In this document: positions 34,719 to 43,870 of the stretch, in pieces
Layout of the letters: each line of letters starts with the position of its first letter
How positions within the stretch are numbered: position 1 is the stretch's first letter
Assembly (NCBI RefSeq): GCF_000758305.1
Contig: NZ_CP009458.1
Coordinates: forward strand, 2,728,001-2,792,000
DNA from: Cedecea neteri
Lineage (GTDB): Bacteria; Pseudomonadota; Gammaproteobacteria; Enterobacterales; Enterobacteriaceae
DNA length: 64,000 bases
Direction of reading: 5' to 3'
The notes under the pieces: model-generated
The model's database searches: none
Told to the model about the DNA's origin: nothing
Seen by the model: only the letters and a program-made list of their open reading frames with translations
Translations under genes and position numbers: made by a program

Positions 34719-36485
34719 TTACTTTCTCCACCGTTCTATGACCTTTTCGAAAGCCACATCGCGCCATAGCGATTGCCACTCATTATGAACTTTAACGCTT
34801 TGGGAGTGCGGTTCTGGCACCGGCAATGGCATTTTGATAACTGCAGGCAGTAATACCGCATCACCCACTACCACGCACTCACCGGGAGCAAGGTTTGGTA
34901 AAATCTCTGTGATACCATTGGAATTGTCAGGAAATAGTCGTCGCACATAAGACTGATCGGCATCATTTGTCAGACGTAGCGAGATGAAGTTGTTGCATTG
35001 AGCAAAAATAGTTTCAGAGACCTCTGAGGGACGTTGACTTACTACCATCAGGCTCAAGCCATATTTTCTGCCTTCTTTTGCTATGCGTTCAATAGATTTC
35101 CTTGATGCCCGATAAGATGCGTGTCCGTCCCTAGGTACATAGTTGTGTGCCTCTTCACAAACCAACATCACCGGGATGTCATTAAGCTTGCCGATGGCAT
35201 GTTGCAGCTTTGAATAATGGAAGCAAAAGTCGAAAATCAGGCGAGAGATCAGACTGACTGTAACGCTGAGAACTTCAAATGGCACACCGCTTAAATCGAT
35301 GACAGTCACGTTTGATTTATCCAGATAGCCAATGAATTGTTTCATCAACGTCTCAAAGTCGTCTGTAACATGTGCATTTCCGTCAGTTTTCTTGGCATTC
35401 AAAAGAAATCGCAGCCGTTTATCTGTAAGTTTTGATTCCAGCCGCGAAGCAAACCTGTTGAACTCACCACTGAAAGGACCGACGGTTGCCTTAGTTGCTA
35501 CCGCAGACGAGGTAGCGATAAAGTCTTGAATTTTTTCGAAATAAATCGTTCGATCTGTGACTAGAACTCCACTAGCCAGCTTTGGTTTATCTTCCCCCAC
35601 CAGTCGACCAATCACTTCTCGATTCAGGTTTTCTATGTAGTTGTATACCTCTTTAATCGAGAAATATACAGGCGTGTCATACGTAACTTCCGTAATGGTC
35701 GGATTATGCTTTTCTTTATTCAATACAACGGCATGCTTGAATTGGCTAACCTGATTATGAGAGTTGTTCTCATTACTTTCGATGAACATGCTTTCAAGTT
35801 CTTCAGAGTTCATTAGCCAGTAGGGCAGTTGTAAGGTATCAATATCTAGCCGGGTGAGAGTGAACGATTCCTCTTCTTGCAAACTGAATGCGGCAGAATA
35901 TTCATCGTGAATATCGAATATCACCACATGCGAGTTATTCTGCCGATCTTTATGGCTGTTTTTACACTCAGCAATTCCAACAATCCTCTGCAAAACGCTC
36001 GCAACTGTGCATGACTTACCAGAACCCGTGGAACCTACGATAGCAATGTGTTTACTGAAGAATCTGTTACCGCTGATCATGAGGTCGGTATCTTTATTCA
36101 TGGAAAGCTTGCCGAGAGGGAAGTCGTGCTCACTATCCGCTGAAAAAATTTTGTCTAAGGTGTCATTTTCAGCAATGAATGCATGTTCAGTTGGGACCGG
36201 CAGCAGCAGACTACTACGGTCAAAATTATTATCATCCATCAGCGTTCCGATAGCCTGACACTCAATCTGGAAGCTCCAGGCTGGCTTGCCTTCTGGATCA
36301 GTGGTGTTAGTACCTTTGATATTACGGATGGTGGCAATTGTAAAATCGTGATTACCTTGGGCAATTTTCAGAAAGCGCCCAACCTGAAGGTTCTCTTTAT
36401 TAGTTTCAAACGTCTCAAGACTATCTACTGCAACGATGACAGCCTCTGGCGCGCACGACAGTACAGCTCCAATTTTAGTAGCCAT
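34719..36485 (-). CDS. HerA-family ATPase/DNA translocase (defence-associated)
   Basis: 588 residues. An N-terminal HAS-barrel-like region (about 1-100) is followed by a FtsK/HerA-type ATPase: Walker A GSTGSGKS at 151-158, Walker B VMLVCEEAHNYVP, and a downstream SQRPSEVSETIFAQC block typical of HerA. HerA hexamers pump DNA and activate partner effectors. The start overlaps the stop of the upstream nuclease gene by 11 bases, so the two are translationally coupled. This fits the known HerA-DUF4297 anti-phage pair. The C-terminal end lies next to an IS scar but the length looks complete. Confidence 0.87.
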   Translation of the reverse strand: MATKIGAVLSCAPEAVIVAVDSLETFETNKENLQVGRFLKIAQGNHDFTIATIRNIKGTNTTDPEGKPAWSFQIECQAIGTLMDDNNFDRSSLLLPVPTEHAFIAENDTLDKIFSADSEHDFPLGKLSMNKDTDLMISGNRFFSKHIAIVGSTGSGKSCTVASVLQRIVGIAECKNSHKDRQNNSHVVIFDIHDEYSAAFSLQEEESFTLTRLDIDTLQLPYWLMNSEELESMFIESNENNSHNQVSQFKHAVVLNKEKHNPTITEVTYDTPVYFSIKEVYNYIENLNREVIGRLVGEDKPKLASGVLVTDRTIYFEKIQDFIATSSAVATKATVGPFSGEFNRFASRLESKLTDKRLRFLLNAKKTDGNAHVTDDFETLMKQFIGYLDKSNVTVIDLSGVPFEVLSVTVSLISRLIFDFCFHYSKLQHAIGKLNDIPVMLVCEEAHNYVPRDGHASYRASRKSIERIAKEGRKYGLSLMVVSQRPSEVSETIFAQCNNFISLRLTNDADQSYVRRLFPDNSNGITEILPNLAPGECVVVGDAVLLPAVIKMPLPVPEPHSQSVKVHNEWQSLWRDVAFEKVIERWRK

Positions 36486-37653
36486 TACTGATCCCCATCA
36501 TATATTTAACTTCATCAAATTTTTCGGCACCCAAAGCCTCAAGATTTACATCCCGAAGATCCAACTCTGTCACATCTCCATCTCCGATTACAAAAAAATC
36601 ATCCGCCTTAATTTTGGGATGAAGGTTTCTGTAATCGTCCCAGCGAATAAAGCGAAGAACAAATTCTTTTTTATCTCGTGTAACAATAGGTTCACTGAAA
36701 AACTTTTTTTCGGAGAAAGAGTTAACATGGCGTCCAATATTTGGGATCACATCCTTGTTGTATAAGCGTTCTGCAATATCATCAAATTCAGACTGAGGAA
36801 CATCCAATATAAAAATGGGAGTGTGGGTATGAGCCTGTTTAAAATGATATTTATCAATAAAGGATTTTATAAAAAGGACTATTTGGTTATCGAACTCCTC
36901 AAGGAGTTCAGGGAATACTACTAAGAAACGCAGGCGTGCATTTAAATTTAGATTTTCTTTCAGTTGCTTTCGTCGGGAATCCAAAACCTTCTGTCGTGTT
37001 TTTAATGCAAGGGTCCATTGTGAAATAGCTGTAGATCTAATTCGACGCAATTCTTCCAGAAATAATTTTTTGGTGATTTTCCTCAATTTTTCATCATGTT
37101 TGATACTTAGCTCACCAATTATTTGAATGGCATTAGGATAAAATAACGCTTCAACCTCACTCTTACTGAATCCCAAAGCGATAAGAAGTTTAGTGTTCTC
37201 CTCCATCAAGTCGTCATACTTTGGTGTAATCGTGATGGAGAATACTTCAAGAAACTTTTTAATATCGACACCTTTGGCATCAGCTATAAGTGTTTTTAAG
37301 TTTTGATTACTTGAATTCAGAGCACCTTTAAGCTCAACATCGGTTATAGTTACCGTGGGGCTGTTTGGGAAGTGTGCGAAGAGATGATATTTTATTTTTG
37401 CAGTTGGATTTGACTTAAAGTGTTTCATCATCTGAAGCAAAGGGTCATAAAGTATGCTTATGGAATACTTAGACTGCGCCTCATGGTATTTACATTGTAT
37501 GGCTTTAGTACCTGTAAATGTTGCCACCTCAATATCTTCTACAATTCCTTCAATTGTAATTTCCGCCTCGTCTGCCGCTTTAAGCAGTTCAGAGAGCGTC
37601 ATATTGAACTGATACAGGAACCCTTGGATGGTGTAATCGGCCGAACGTCCCAT
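36475..37653 (-). CDS. DUF4297-type (Cap4-like) dsDNA nuclease, HerA partner
   Basis: 392 residues from the ATG at 37653, preceded by GAGGT; a TTG seven codons upstream is the alternative. The N-terminus shows the DUF4297/PD-(D/E)xK pattern: QGFLYQFNMTLSELL, then IEGIVEDIEV (acidic residues near 39-40) and AIQCKYHE (Q53-x-K55). This nuclease fold is shared with Cap4 effectors. The remainder is helical. Paired with HerA, it matches a two-gene anti-phage system in which HerA assembles and licenses the nuclease. The assignment rests on motif and context. Confidence 0.75.
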   Translation of the reverse strand: MGRSADYTIQGFLYQFNMTLSELLKAADEAEITIEGIVEDIEVATFTGTKAIQCKYHEAQSKYSISILYDPLLQMMKHFKSNPTAKIKYHLFAHFPNSPTVTITDVELKGALNSSNQNLKTLIADAKGVDIKKFLEVFSITITPKYDDLMEENTKLLIALGFSKSEVEALFYPNAIQIIGELSIKHDEKLRKITKKLFLEELRRIRSTAISQWTLALKTRQKVLDSRRKQLKENLNLNARLRFLVVFPELLEEFDNQIVLFIKSFIDKYHFKQAHTHTPIFILDVPQSEFDDIAERLYNKDVIPNIGRHVNSFSEKKFFSEPIVTRDKKEFVLRFIRWDDYRNLHPKIKADDFFVIGDGDVTELDLRDVNLEALGAEKFDEVKYMMGISNGY

Positions 37654-38023
37654 TTTGACCTCAGTATGTAACAACGTCAGATGCTAGCTGCACTTTCACA
37701 TTGCGTTACACTATAATCTGACAACTCAGATTTCGCTAGCTTGACTTTAATAATACTCATGAAGCTGCCAGATCTAGTGCTCTGAACAATAGCAATTTTA
37801 GCGCTGTCGTTTAAGACTCCATCGTACTCAGGGTTTGCCATCGCGGGTACCACCATAGAAGTAGATTAAGATAAGCTTCAGCGGGACTGCTCCCAGTTAA
37901 TCAAAGCAGTTGATATCAGCAACGTCTGCTACTGGCACTTAGCTGACCTTGGAGGAAAGCTCAATCCCGCGTATCGCGGAATAGCGAGCATTTTGAAGAC
38001 TATTAATCAAAAATTCCTTGATA
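37654..38023. other. Promoter region of the nuclease-HerA pair and debris
   Basis: The first ~100 bases should hold the leftward promoter of the nuclease gene; no motif is certain. The rest has short sequences resembling 34390-34450 and no ORF of note. Confidence 0.45.
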
Positions 38024-38060
38024 ACAAAAAAAGCAGGATCGGCAAAGGCGATCCTCCTTG
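38024..38060 (-). terminator. Terminator after the P4-type integrase
   Basis: Leftward hairpin AGGATCG/CGATCCT followed by TTTTTTTG. Confidence 0.8.
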
Positions 38061-38064
38061 TTTG

Positions 38065-39260
38065 TTATCCACCTAATGGAGAAACGTAATCTGCCCAGGC
38101 TTGCATCAGAGGGCGTCGCTGCTCCAGTAAGTCAGCTCGATGATACGCAGCTTCAACCTTATTCTGGACAGTATGCGCCAAAGCACGTTCTGCAAGATCG
38201 CGGGGATAGCCATGTTCACTACACCAGTCACGAAAGCTTGAACGAAATCCATGCGCTGTTGCAACCCGGTCTGGAACGTCATTTTTCGCTTTAACTCTGC
38301 GGAGAAAAACAGTCAACGCCATGTCCGACAGAACGATCTGTTTACGTGGCGAGGGGAAAACCAGTTCCTTATGCAGACCTCGCATATTTTCGATTATTGC
38401 CATTGCCTGCTTTGACAGCGGTACTCGATGCATAAGCCCTGCTTTCATTTTTCTGCAGGAATAGTCCAGACAGCATTTTTGAAGTCAACCTCAGACCATC
38501 TCATGGCTCGGGCCTCTCCTGAGCGACAGGCAGTAAGAATGACAAAACTCAGCAATGTTTTGCTGACATTGTAGGGTTCATCGTGTCGGATATGGGTAGC
38601 CAGAAAAAGAGGGATGCTCTTCCATGGCATGGCTGGTTGATGAACCCTTCTGAGTGCTCCACTCGGCTGTTGAGGTAACAAATGCCCAACGACATCCACT
38701 GGGTTGGCAGTGCAGAAGCCATGGGCCCAGCCCCATGCAAGTACCGTATGAATACGCTGCTTCGTTCTTTTCGCCGTTTCAGGATGAGACAGCCAGACAG
38801 GACGGAGAACCGCTGCAACGTTTGCTGCCGTTATATTGTTAAGCAGTATCGACCCGATATGCTGAAAAGCATGCTTCTCAAGAGTGGTTAGCCATTGCTT
38901 GCCATGCTTCTCATTTTTCCACCCGGACTTCAGTTCAGCATGGACTGTGCGTGCAGCTTCCTCAAAAGTAGGGATCACTATCTTCTCGGCATGTAGTAAT
39001 TCGAGAGGGGCGACACCGGAGGCTATTTGTTCTCGCATCTCATTTGCTATTTTACCGGCTTCCGCAATGCTGATTTCAGGATAGATGCCCAGACCTGCAT
39101 TGCGACGCTTTTGCGTTTGCGGGCTTACAAAACGTAGCACCCATTTGCCCTTGCCACGTTTTGAGGAGGGATGCAGAGTGAGCCCTGTGACAATGCCGTG
39201 AGGGATGGGTTTATCATCTGGTTTTAAGTTACGTGCTTTGGTATCGGTAATTACAGCCAT
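38065..39260 (-). pseudogene. P4-type tyrosine integrase, interrupted by a frameshift
   Basis: Two leftward frames together make a P4-family integrase of the normal ~400 residues. The first (39260-38445, 271 residues) has the DUF4102 start MAVITDTKARNLKPDDKP and the catalytic Arg in TACRSGEARAMRW, and ends ...WTIPAEK-stop. The second (38448-38065) continues exactly, MKAGLMHRVPLSK, with HGFRSSFRDW (HxxR), ALAH and the Tyr region QAWADY. The break is one missing A in an A-run (GAAAAATGA). As written the integrase is broken; a sequencing error, or stop-start coupling through ATGA, cannot be excluded. It lies beside attR. Confidence 0.85.
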
Positions 39261-39417
39261 GGTTTTACCTGCAAATTCAGTATGCCATTGGGTATGCCAT
39301 CGGAAGTGGCTTTCAGTGGATGTGATTGAACAGCTTTATATGAGGATTGTAAATAACTCGCTGATATTGAAGGGTTAATTAGATTGTATTGGACTGAATT
39401 AGTTTTGTAGAAAGCAG

Positions 39418-39449
39418 TCTGCGCTTCCGCCAACATTCGAAGGGGTTGC
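39418..39449. repeat. attR: direct repeat of the serT 3' end
   Basis: Exact 32-base copy of 27698-27729, followed by a diverged copy of the serT terminator. Here it is not preceded by a tRNA body, so it marks the distal junction of the island. Confidence 0.93.
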
Positions 39450-39522
39450 TGAAAAGCAGCCCCTTTTTGCTTTGGGCTGTTTTGGTATCGTGTTGGTATA
39501 TTCTTGCCCTCCGCTACCCTAT

Positions 39523-39690
39523 TTACTCTCCTTTTTGCTCAATAAAAATCCCTTCATGCCTGACGTCTGCTATCCGCAGATCCAGGACGTTACCCTCACG
39601 TGTGGCGGAAAGATATGGCATCTCTAGGGCCATCTGAATCTCTGGGACAGCGCATTCGTACACAGCAAGGTAATCTTCATCTGTGTATTT
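39523..39690 (-). pseudogene. Phage-type integrase, central fragment right of attR
   Basis: Leftward translation RLSKYTDEDYLAVYECAVPE, then ALEMPYLSATREGNVLDLRI with the catalytic Arg, then HEGIFIEQKGE-stop. It is a homologue of the fragment at 27812-28258, with about 35 overlapping codons that are ~90% identical. About 400 bases of the C-terminal part have been deleted, and the N-terminal part is lost where the lysR gene begins. It shows that a second element of the same family once followed attR. Confidence 0.85.
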
Positions 39691-39692
39691 GC

Positions 39693-40583
39693 TCAAACGT
39701 TACCGGAAGAAAATTCCTCAAGTGAGAAATTAATAAAAGCCCGAATTTTGGGTGTCATTCTTTTATTCCTGAGATATAACAGCCATACCTGCCTTTCTCT
39801 TATCTGCCATCCCTGAAACAGACGTACCAGTCTCCCCGAGATTATGTCCTCCGACAGAAGTATTTCTGGCTGCATAACAATTCCAAGTCCTGACCGGGCC
39901 GCCATCCGCAGCGCCTGCCCATTGTTAACAGTCAGTTTGCTCTCTACAGGAATTTCAACTTTCTCTTCACCTCGGCTCAGCTTCCATGGTGAACGGGATG
40001 ACGTAGAGAGAGAAAGCAGTTGGTGCCCGAAAAGTTCAGAAGGATGTTCAGGGGTTCCATATACATTCAGGTAGTCCGGTGATGCACAAACTGCCATGCG
40101 ATATGGCATTAATGGTCTGCCAATCATACTGCTGTCATCAAGTTCCCCAATCCTGAAAGCAATGTCTATCCCTTCATCAACCAGATCAATGACGCTGTCA
40201 GTCAGAGTAATCTCGATTTCAACATCCGGTGCCATTTTCCTGTAACGCTGCAGTGCGGGTATGAGACATTCTGTGCCGAAAGATACCGCAGCGGTTAGCC
40301 TCAGTTTTCCACCAAAGGAATGCTGCAATCCCTCTGCCTGTGTTTCGGATATAGCAACTCTTTCCAGTATGTCATGGCACTGTTCAAGATAACTGCTCCC
40401 GAAATCGGTCAGCTTCTGCCTGCGCGTTGTCCGATTCAGCAGCCGCATTCCCAGCCGATCTTCCAGTGCCGCTATATGCTGGCCCACCATTGCCGGGGTA
40501 ATGTGCAGCTTTCTTGAAGCAGCACTCATTGATCCGGCTTTGGCCACTTCGGCAAAAACAGTCATCGCCCGGAAAAGATCCAT
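39693..40583 (-). CDS. LysR-family transcriptional regulator
   Basis: 296 residues. N-terminal winged helix (MDLFRAMTVFAEVAKAGSMS... LEDRLGMRLLNRTTRRQKLT) and a LysR substrate-binding domain from about residue 90. It is divergent from the SDR gene with ~100 bases between them. That gap contains an imperfect dyad (TTAAAGTTATT ... AATTATCTTTAA, about 40594-40634), a plausible operator, so the likely target is the SDR gene. The effector is unknown. Confidence 0.9.
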   Translation of the reverse strand: MDLFRAMTVFAEVAKAGSMSAASRKLHITPAMVGQHIAALEDRLGMRLLNRTTRRQKLTDFGSSYLEQCHDILERVAISETQAEGLQHSFGGKLRLTAAVSFGTECLIPALQRYRKMAPDVEIEITLTDSVIDLVDEGIDIAFRIGELDDSSMIGRPLMPYRMAVCASPDYLNVYGTPEHPSELFGHQLLSLSTSSRSPWKLSRGEEKVEIPVESKLTVNNGQALRMAARSGLGIVMQPEILLSEDIISGRLVRLFQGWQIRERQVWLLYLRNKRMTPKIRAFINFSLEEFSSGNV

Positions 40584-40684
40584 TCGATACCTTTACTTTA
40601 AAGTTATTAAATTTATAGGCCAATTATCTTTAAAAAAGTATTTTATTACCATCCCTGATGCGCTTCACTACATCCGGAGAAATT

Positions 40685-41446
40685 ATGAATAAATTACGTT
40701 TCGTGGACAAAACTGTTGTTGTTACAGGAGCCGGTAGCGGCATGGGACGGGCGGCGGCAATAAGGCTCGCATCAGAAGGTGCAAAGGTAATGCTCCTTGG
40801 CCGACAGTCGGGGATACTCGAAGACGTACGGGATGAAATAAATCATACCGGTGGTTTTGCTGAGGTTTTCCCCTGTGATATCAGAAATGAAAGCCAGGTT
40901 AAAGAGACCTTTACACAGATGGGTTCTGTTTTCCGGCATGTGGATGCTTTGTTTGCGAATGCAGGATATCTGGGCGGTTTTAAACCACTGGGTGAAGCCG
41001 ATGTAGCAGATTTCAGTGAGCCACTGGAAACTAATCTCAAAGGAACATTTCTGACAATCCGTCATTGTCTGCCCCTGATAAATAAAGGCGCTATTCTGAT
41101 CAATGCTTCCTGGACCACGGGGGGTGTAATGCCCGGAGCCGGGATTTACGCAGCAACTAAATCAGCGTTGCTTGCAATAATGCGTACGCTAGCCGTGGAA
41201 TGTGGCCCCCGGGGCATAAGAGTTAATGCTGTTAGCCCCGGGGTCATTCTCACGCCAATGGCAGCATCAGCATTACCCAAAGATACAGTTAATGCACTCG
41301 CTTCACGCTCATTGTTACAGCGCAATGGTGTTCCTGATGACATTTCCGGCACAGTGGCATGGCTACTTTCTGATGATGCCAGCTATGTTACAGGACAGGA
41401 AATTATGGTCGATGGCGGTTTTAACATAGGTGGAATGAGGCAATAG
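40685..41446 (+). CDS. SDR-family NAD(P)-dependent oxidoreductase
   Basis: 253 residues of classical short-chain dehydrogenase. Cofactor motif VVTGAGSGMGRAAA, NAG in LFANAGYLGG, catalytic Tyr-x-x-x-Lys in GIYAATKSALL, and C-terminal DDASYVTGQEIMVDGGF. The ATG at 40685 follows GGAGA; the in-frame ATG at 40658 has no such site. Substrate unknown. Paired with the divergent LysR gene. Confidence 0.9.
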   Translation: MNKLRFVDKTVVVTGAGSGMGRAAAIRLASEGAKVMLLGRQSGILEDVRDEINHTGGFAEVFPCDIRNESQVKETFTQMGSVFRHVDALFANAGYLGGFKPLGEADVADFSEPLETNLKGTFLTIRHCLPLINKGAILINASWTTGGVMPGAGIYAATKSALLAIMRTLAVECGPRGIRVNAVSPGVILTPMAASALPKDTVNALASRSLLQRNGVPDDISGTVAWLLSDDASYVTGQEIMVDGGFNIGGMRQ

Positions 41447-41460
41447 ATTTTAAATCAAGG

Positions 41461-41491
41461 CCATGTGATTAAGATCATTTTTATCACATGG
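41461..41491. other. Inverted repeat after the SDR gene
   Basis: CCATGTGAT/ATCACATGG with a 13-base loop, 15 bases after the SDR stop. No U tract follows, so it is at best a weak terminator. Confidence 0.4.
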
Positions 41492-41559
41492 TCGCTGGTG
41501 ATCACTCCGATTTCTCCCCCGGGGGCGGGATAACGCGTCGAAAGTGCCGATTTTGTTCA

Positions 41560-41898
41560 TCACCCCCGTACACCTTTAGCCTTCCTGTAAGTTCCTGGCG
41601 ACATCTTAAAGCTGCGGGTAAAAAGTCGGTTAAAACTCTGCTGCGAATCAAATCCGTACTTTACCGAAATATCGACGATTCGCTCTTGGGTGTTTTTGAG
41701 ATCTTGTGCCGCCAGCTGTAATTTTCTGATTCTGATGTAACGGCCTATGCTTTCGCCTTTATAATATAAAAAAATTCTCTGGAAGTGCCATTTGGAATAA
41801 CCAGAATAGCGAGCAACATCCTCTATTCGTAATCGTCGGTGAATATTGTTATCGATCCACCCGGAGATGGTTTCAATGACTTTGGCGGAAATTTTCAT
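41560..41898 (-). CDS. AraC-family regulator, RamA/MarA type
   Basis: 112 residues consisting only of the two helix-turn-helix AraC DNA-binding domain, as in RamA (113), MarA and SoxS. MKISAKVIETISGWIDNNIH and SGYSKWHFQRIFLYYKGESI closely follow RamA (MTISAQVIDTIVEWIDDNLH; AGYSKWHLQRLFLQYKGESL). Such proteins bind mar/sox boxes and raise efflux and lower porin expression. ramR and romA are not in the window, so this is probably a paralogue. The ATG at 41898 fits the family; a longer frame to 42147 lacks similarity. Confidence 0.88.
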   Translation of the reverse strand: MKISAKVIETISGWIDNNIHRRLRIEDVARYSGYSKWHFQRIFLYYKGESIGRYIRIRKLQLAAQDLKNTQERIVDISVKYGFDSQQSFNRLFTRSFKMSPGTYRKAKGVRG

Positions 41899-42257
41899 GC
41901 TCTTATCTCTCTCTGTTAGTAAATGATTATTTATGCGTTGAACGCAGCAGTAGCGACCTAATGAAATTTCTAAGATGGCAGGATAAAAAATAATGATTAA
42001 GATTTTTTGTTTTATCTGTATTACAACGTTTGATGTTGTTTTTATATAAGGGTGATTTAGTGTGATGTTTTGAATGTATGCTTTTAACGTGGGTATTATT
42101 ACAGGCGTTAAAATCACCCTTTGCATACAGGCACGCTTTAATATCATGGATTCCCGTTGAGGAGGGGAATGCCACGAAGATGAAAATCACAATAAGTGCG
42201 ATCTTCATAATTGAACTTCGGCCTGCTGTTTTAATGAATACACGATGGCATAAGCGA
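41899..42257. other. Intergenic stretch between the ramA-like gene and mipA
   Basis: About 360 AT-rich bases. They should contain the leftward promoter of the RamA-like gene. I see no gene and no certain marbox. Confidence 0.5.
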
Positions 42258-43046
42258 TCAGAAAGTATAATTGATGGCAAGCGTGCCGCTTGTGCCGTCT
42301 TTTCTCATAACGATGGGGCTGTTGGAAGCCTTTTTATCAAGCCAGGCATAGCTCAGATTAAACAAGCCTCCCCAGTGCTCGCTGAACTGGTGGGTCAGCG
42401 TCAGGTTGGTTTCCGTGCCGTAAAACCCGCCGGCGCTGCTGTAGCGCGAGAAGCCTGAACGGCTGTGCTGCTGTTCATTGACCCCATACCAGGTATTCAT
42501 GTAACGAGCATCACCGAATAACGCGCTGGCTTGAAATGTCAGCGTATTATCTTCGTTCATAATAGGAATATAATTAATTGATGTGGAATAAGATACGCCC
42601 TGGCCATCGTTTAACGGCAGCGTTGTTTTACCTTCAAAAACCAGCCAGGGGGCGGCTGCCCATCCCAAAGCTATACCCGAATTGACCGTGGAAGAAATAT
42701 CCCCCATACCTTTAAGTTTATTTGAGCCTTTTCGCCAACCTGAATTTTTATCCGTGCGGCCTGAATCGTAGCCTAATGTTGGCTCTAAATATAAGCCATT
42801 ATCGCTTTGAAGGTGAATGCCAAGCCCATTCATGGAATCAAAAAAGATATTGCTCTTCTGAATATGTATCAGTGGAATAACACTGGTGCTTTGTTCATTA
42901 GCTCCGCTGTATCGCGGCGAGGATATAGCACCAAGGCCAAAGGTTGTCACAGTTTCATCAGAATTAAATTCGCTTGCATACGCAGATGAAATACCGGAGA
43001 TTATCAGCGGCGTGATTAGGTATTTTATGCTTTTCTTCGTTAACAT
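42258..43046 (-). CDS. MipA/OmpV-family outer-membrane protein
   Basis: Outer-membrane beta-barrel of the MipA/OmpV family (MltA-interacting scaffold, or porin/antibiotic-binding relatives). Signal peptide with SSAYA-SEF cleavage, then TTFGLGAISSPRYSGANEQS, the family hallmark at the mature N-terminus; ends with an aromatic beta-signal (LAINYTF). 262 residues from the ATG at 43046; an in-frame ATG at 43058 is equally possible because both sites are weak. It is divergent from the two-component pair, which may control it, as TCS/mipA pairs do elsewhere. Confidence 0.88.
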   Translation of the reverse strand: MLTKKSIKYLITPLIISGISSAYASEFNSDETVTTFGLGAISSPRYSGANEQSTSVIPLIHIQKSNIFFDSMNGLGIHLQSDNGLYLEPTLGYDSGRTDKNSGWRKGSNKLKGMGDISSTVNSGIALGWAAAPWLVFEGKTTLPLNDGQGVSYSTSINYIPIMNEDNTLTFQASALFGDARYMNTWYGVNEQQHSRSGFSRYSSAGGFYGTETNLTLTHQFSEHWGGLFNLSYAWLDKKASNSPIVMRKDGTSGTLAINYTF

Positions 43047-43171
43047 TATGATTCTCATCGTCAGGTGTTTATATTTTTGTGCATACTTAACTCAGTCAGT
43101 AAAAGGATTATGCTGGGGGCTTATCAATGAACAACCAGGGATTTGTGAAGAAACTGTCAAGGTAACATTTA

Positions 43172-43870
43172 ATGAAAAATAAACGGGTCCTGGTGATTGA
43201 AGACGACGCCGACGCGGCAAATGTGTTAGAGGCCTATCTTAAACGCGAAGGCTATAGCGTTTCGGTGGCAGGGGATGGCCTGGCGGGTATGAATACGGTG
43301 GTCACCTGGAAGCCCGATCTTATTTTGCTGGACGTCATGCTCCCCGGGATGAACGGCACGGAAATTCTTGCGGCCGTCAGGCGAAAGGGCAATACCCCGG
43401 TCATCATGATCACCGCCATGGGCGAGCCTTATGACAAGATCGGCGCTTTGCGCTACGGCGCCGATGACTATGTGGTCAAGCCTTACAATCCCGGCGAAGT
43501 CATGGCCAGGGTGCAGGCTGTGCTCAGGCGCAGCCAGGCCAACCAACTCCCCGCAGAAGATATTTTACGTTGGGGTGCACTGGAGGTTGATGTTACCAAT
43601 ATGGTGGCACAGGCTTTACCTGAGGGAGCTCCCCCGTTACGCCTGGATTTAACGCTAACCGAGTTTTCTATTTTGAAAACGCTAATGCGTGCTCCGACGA
43701 GGCCGCTCAGCCGCCAGTTTTTGCTCGAAGAGTGCCTCCCGGAAAGCGACGCTCTGGAGCGAGTGGTGGACACGCATGTCTATAACTTAAGGAAAAAGCT
43801 TGAGGCAGCGGGAATCGATAATCTCATTCTGAACGTGCGCGGCATTGGCTACAGGTTCTGCAAACCATGA
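43172..43870 (+). CDS. OmpR-family response regulator
   Basis: 232 residues. Receiver domain with acidic pocket EDD (10-12), phospho-acceptor Asp54 in LILLDVMLPG, Thr in MITAMGE and Lys in VVKPYNP, then a winged-helix effector domain with DTHVYNLRKKLEAAG and RGIGYRF. The overall look resembles BaeR/AdeR. Its stop overlaps the kinase start by 4 bases (ATGA). Probable targets are the divergent mipA or efflux genes; that is inference. Confidence 0.92.
   Translation: MKNKRVLVIEDDADAANVLEAYLKREGYSVSVAGDGLAGMNTVVTWKPDLILLDVMLPGMNGTEILAAVRRKGNTPVIMITAMGEPYDKIGALRYGADDYVVKPYNPGEVMARVQAVLRRSQANQLPAEDILRWGALEVDVTNMVAQALPEGAPPLRLDLTLTEFSILKTLMRAPTRPLSRQFLLEECLPESDALERVVDTHVYNLRKKLEAAGIDNLILNVRGIGYRFCKP

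Larger units (their letters stand above)
27698..39449. mobile_element. Genomic island integrated in serT (11.7 kb)
   Basis: Bounded by direct repeats of the tRNA end. It carries several tyrosine recombinase genes or remnants, an intact IS element, IS scars and defence-like cargo. Many genes are visibly AT-richer than the flanking backbone. In E. coli the conserved order breaks at serT too. Confidence 0.9.

Noticed and set aside
27698..39449. Island as an intact prophage
   Set aside because: No capsid, tail, lysis or replication genes are present; only recombinases, an IS and defence-like cargo.
39446..39637. 63-codon rightward frame right of attR, and the similar frames at 27570 and 27598
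   Set aside because: They read through the tRNA/terminator repeat and opposite the integrase fragments; no independent coding signal.
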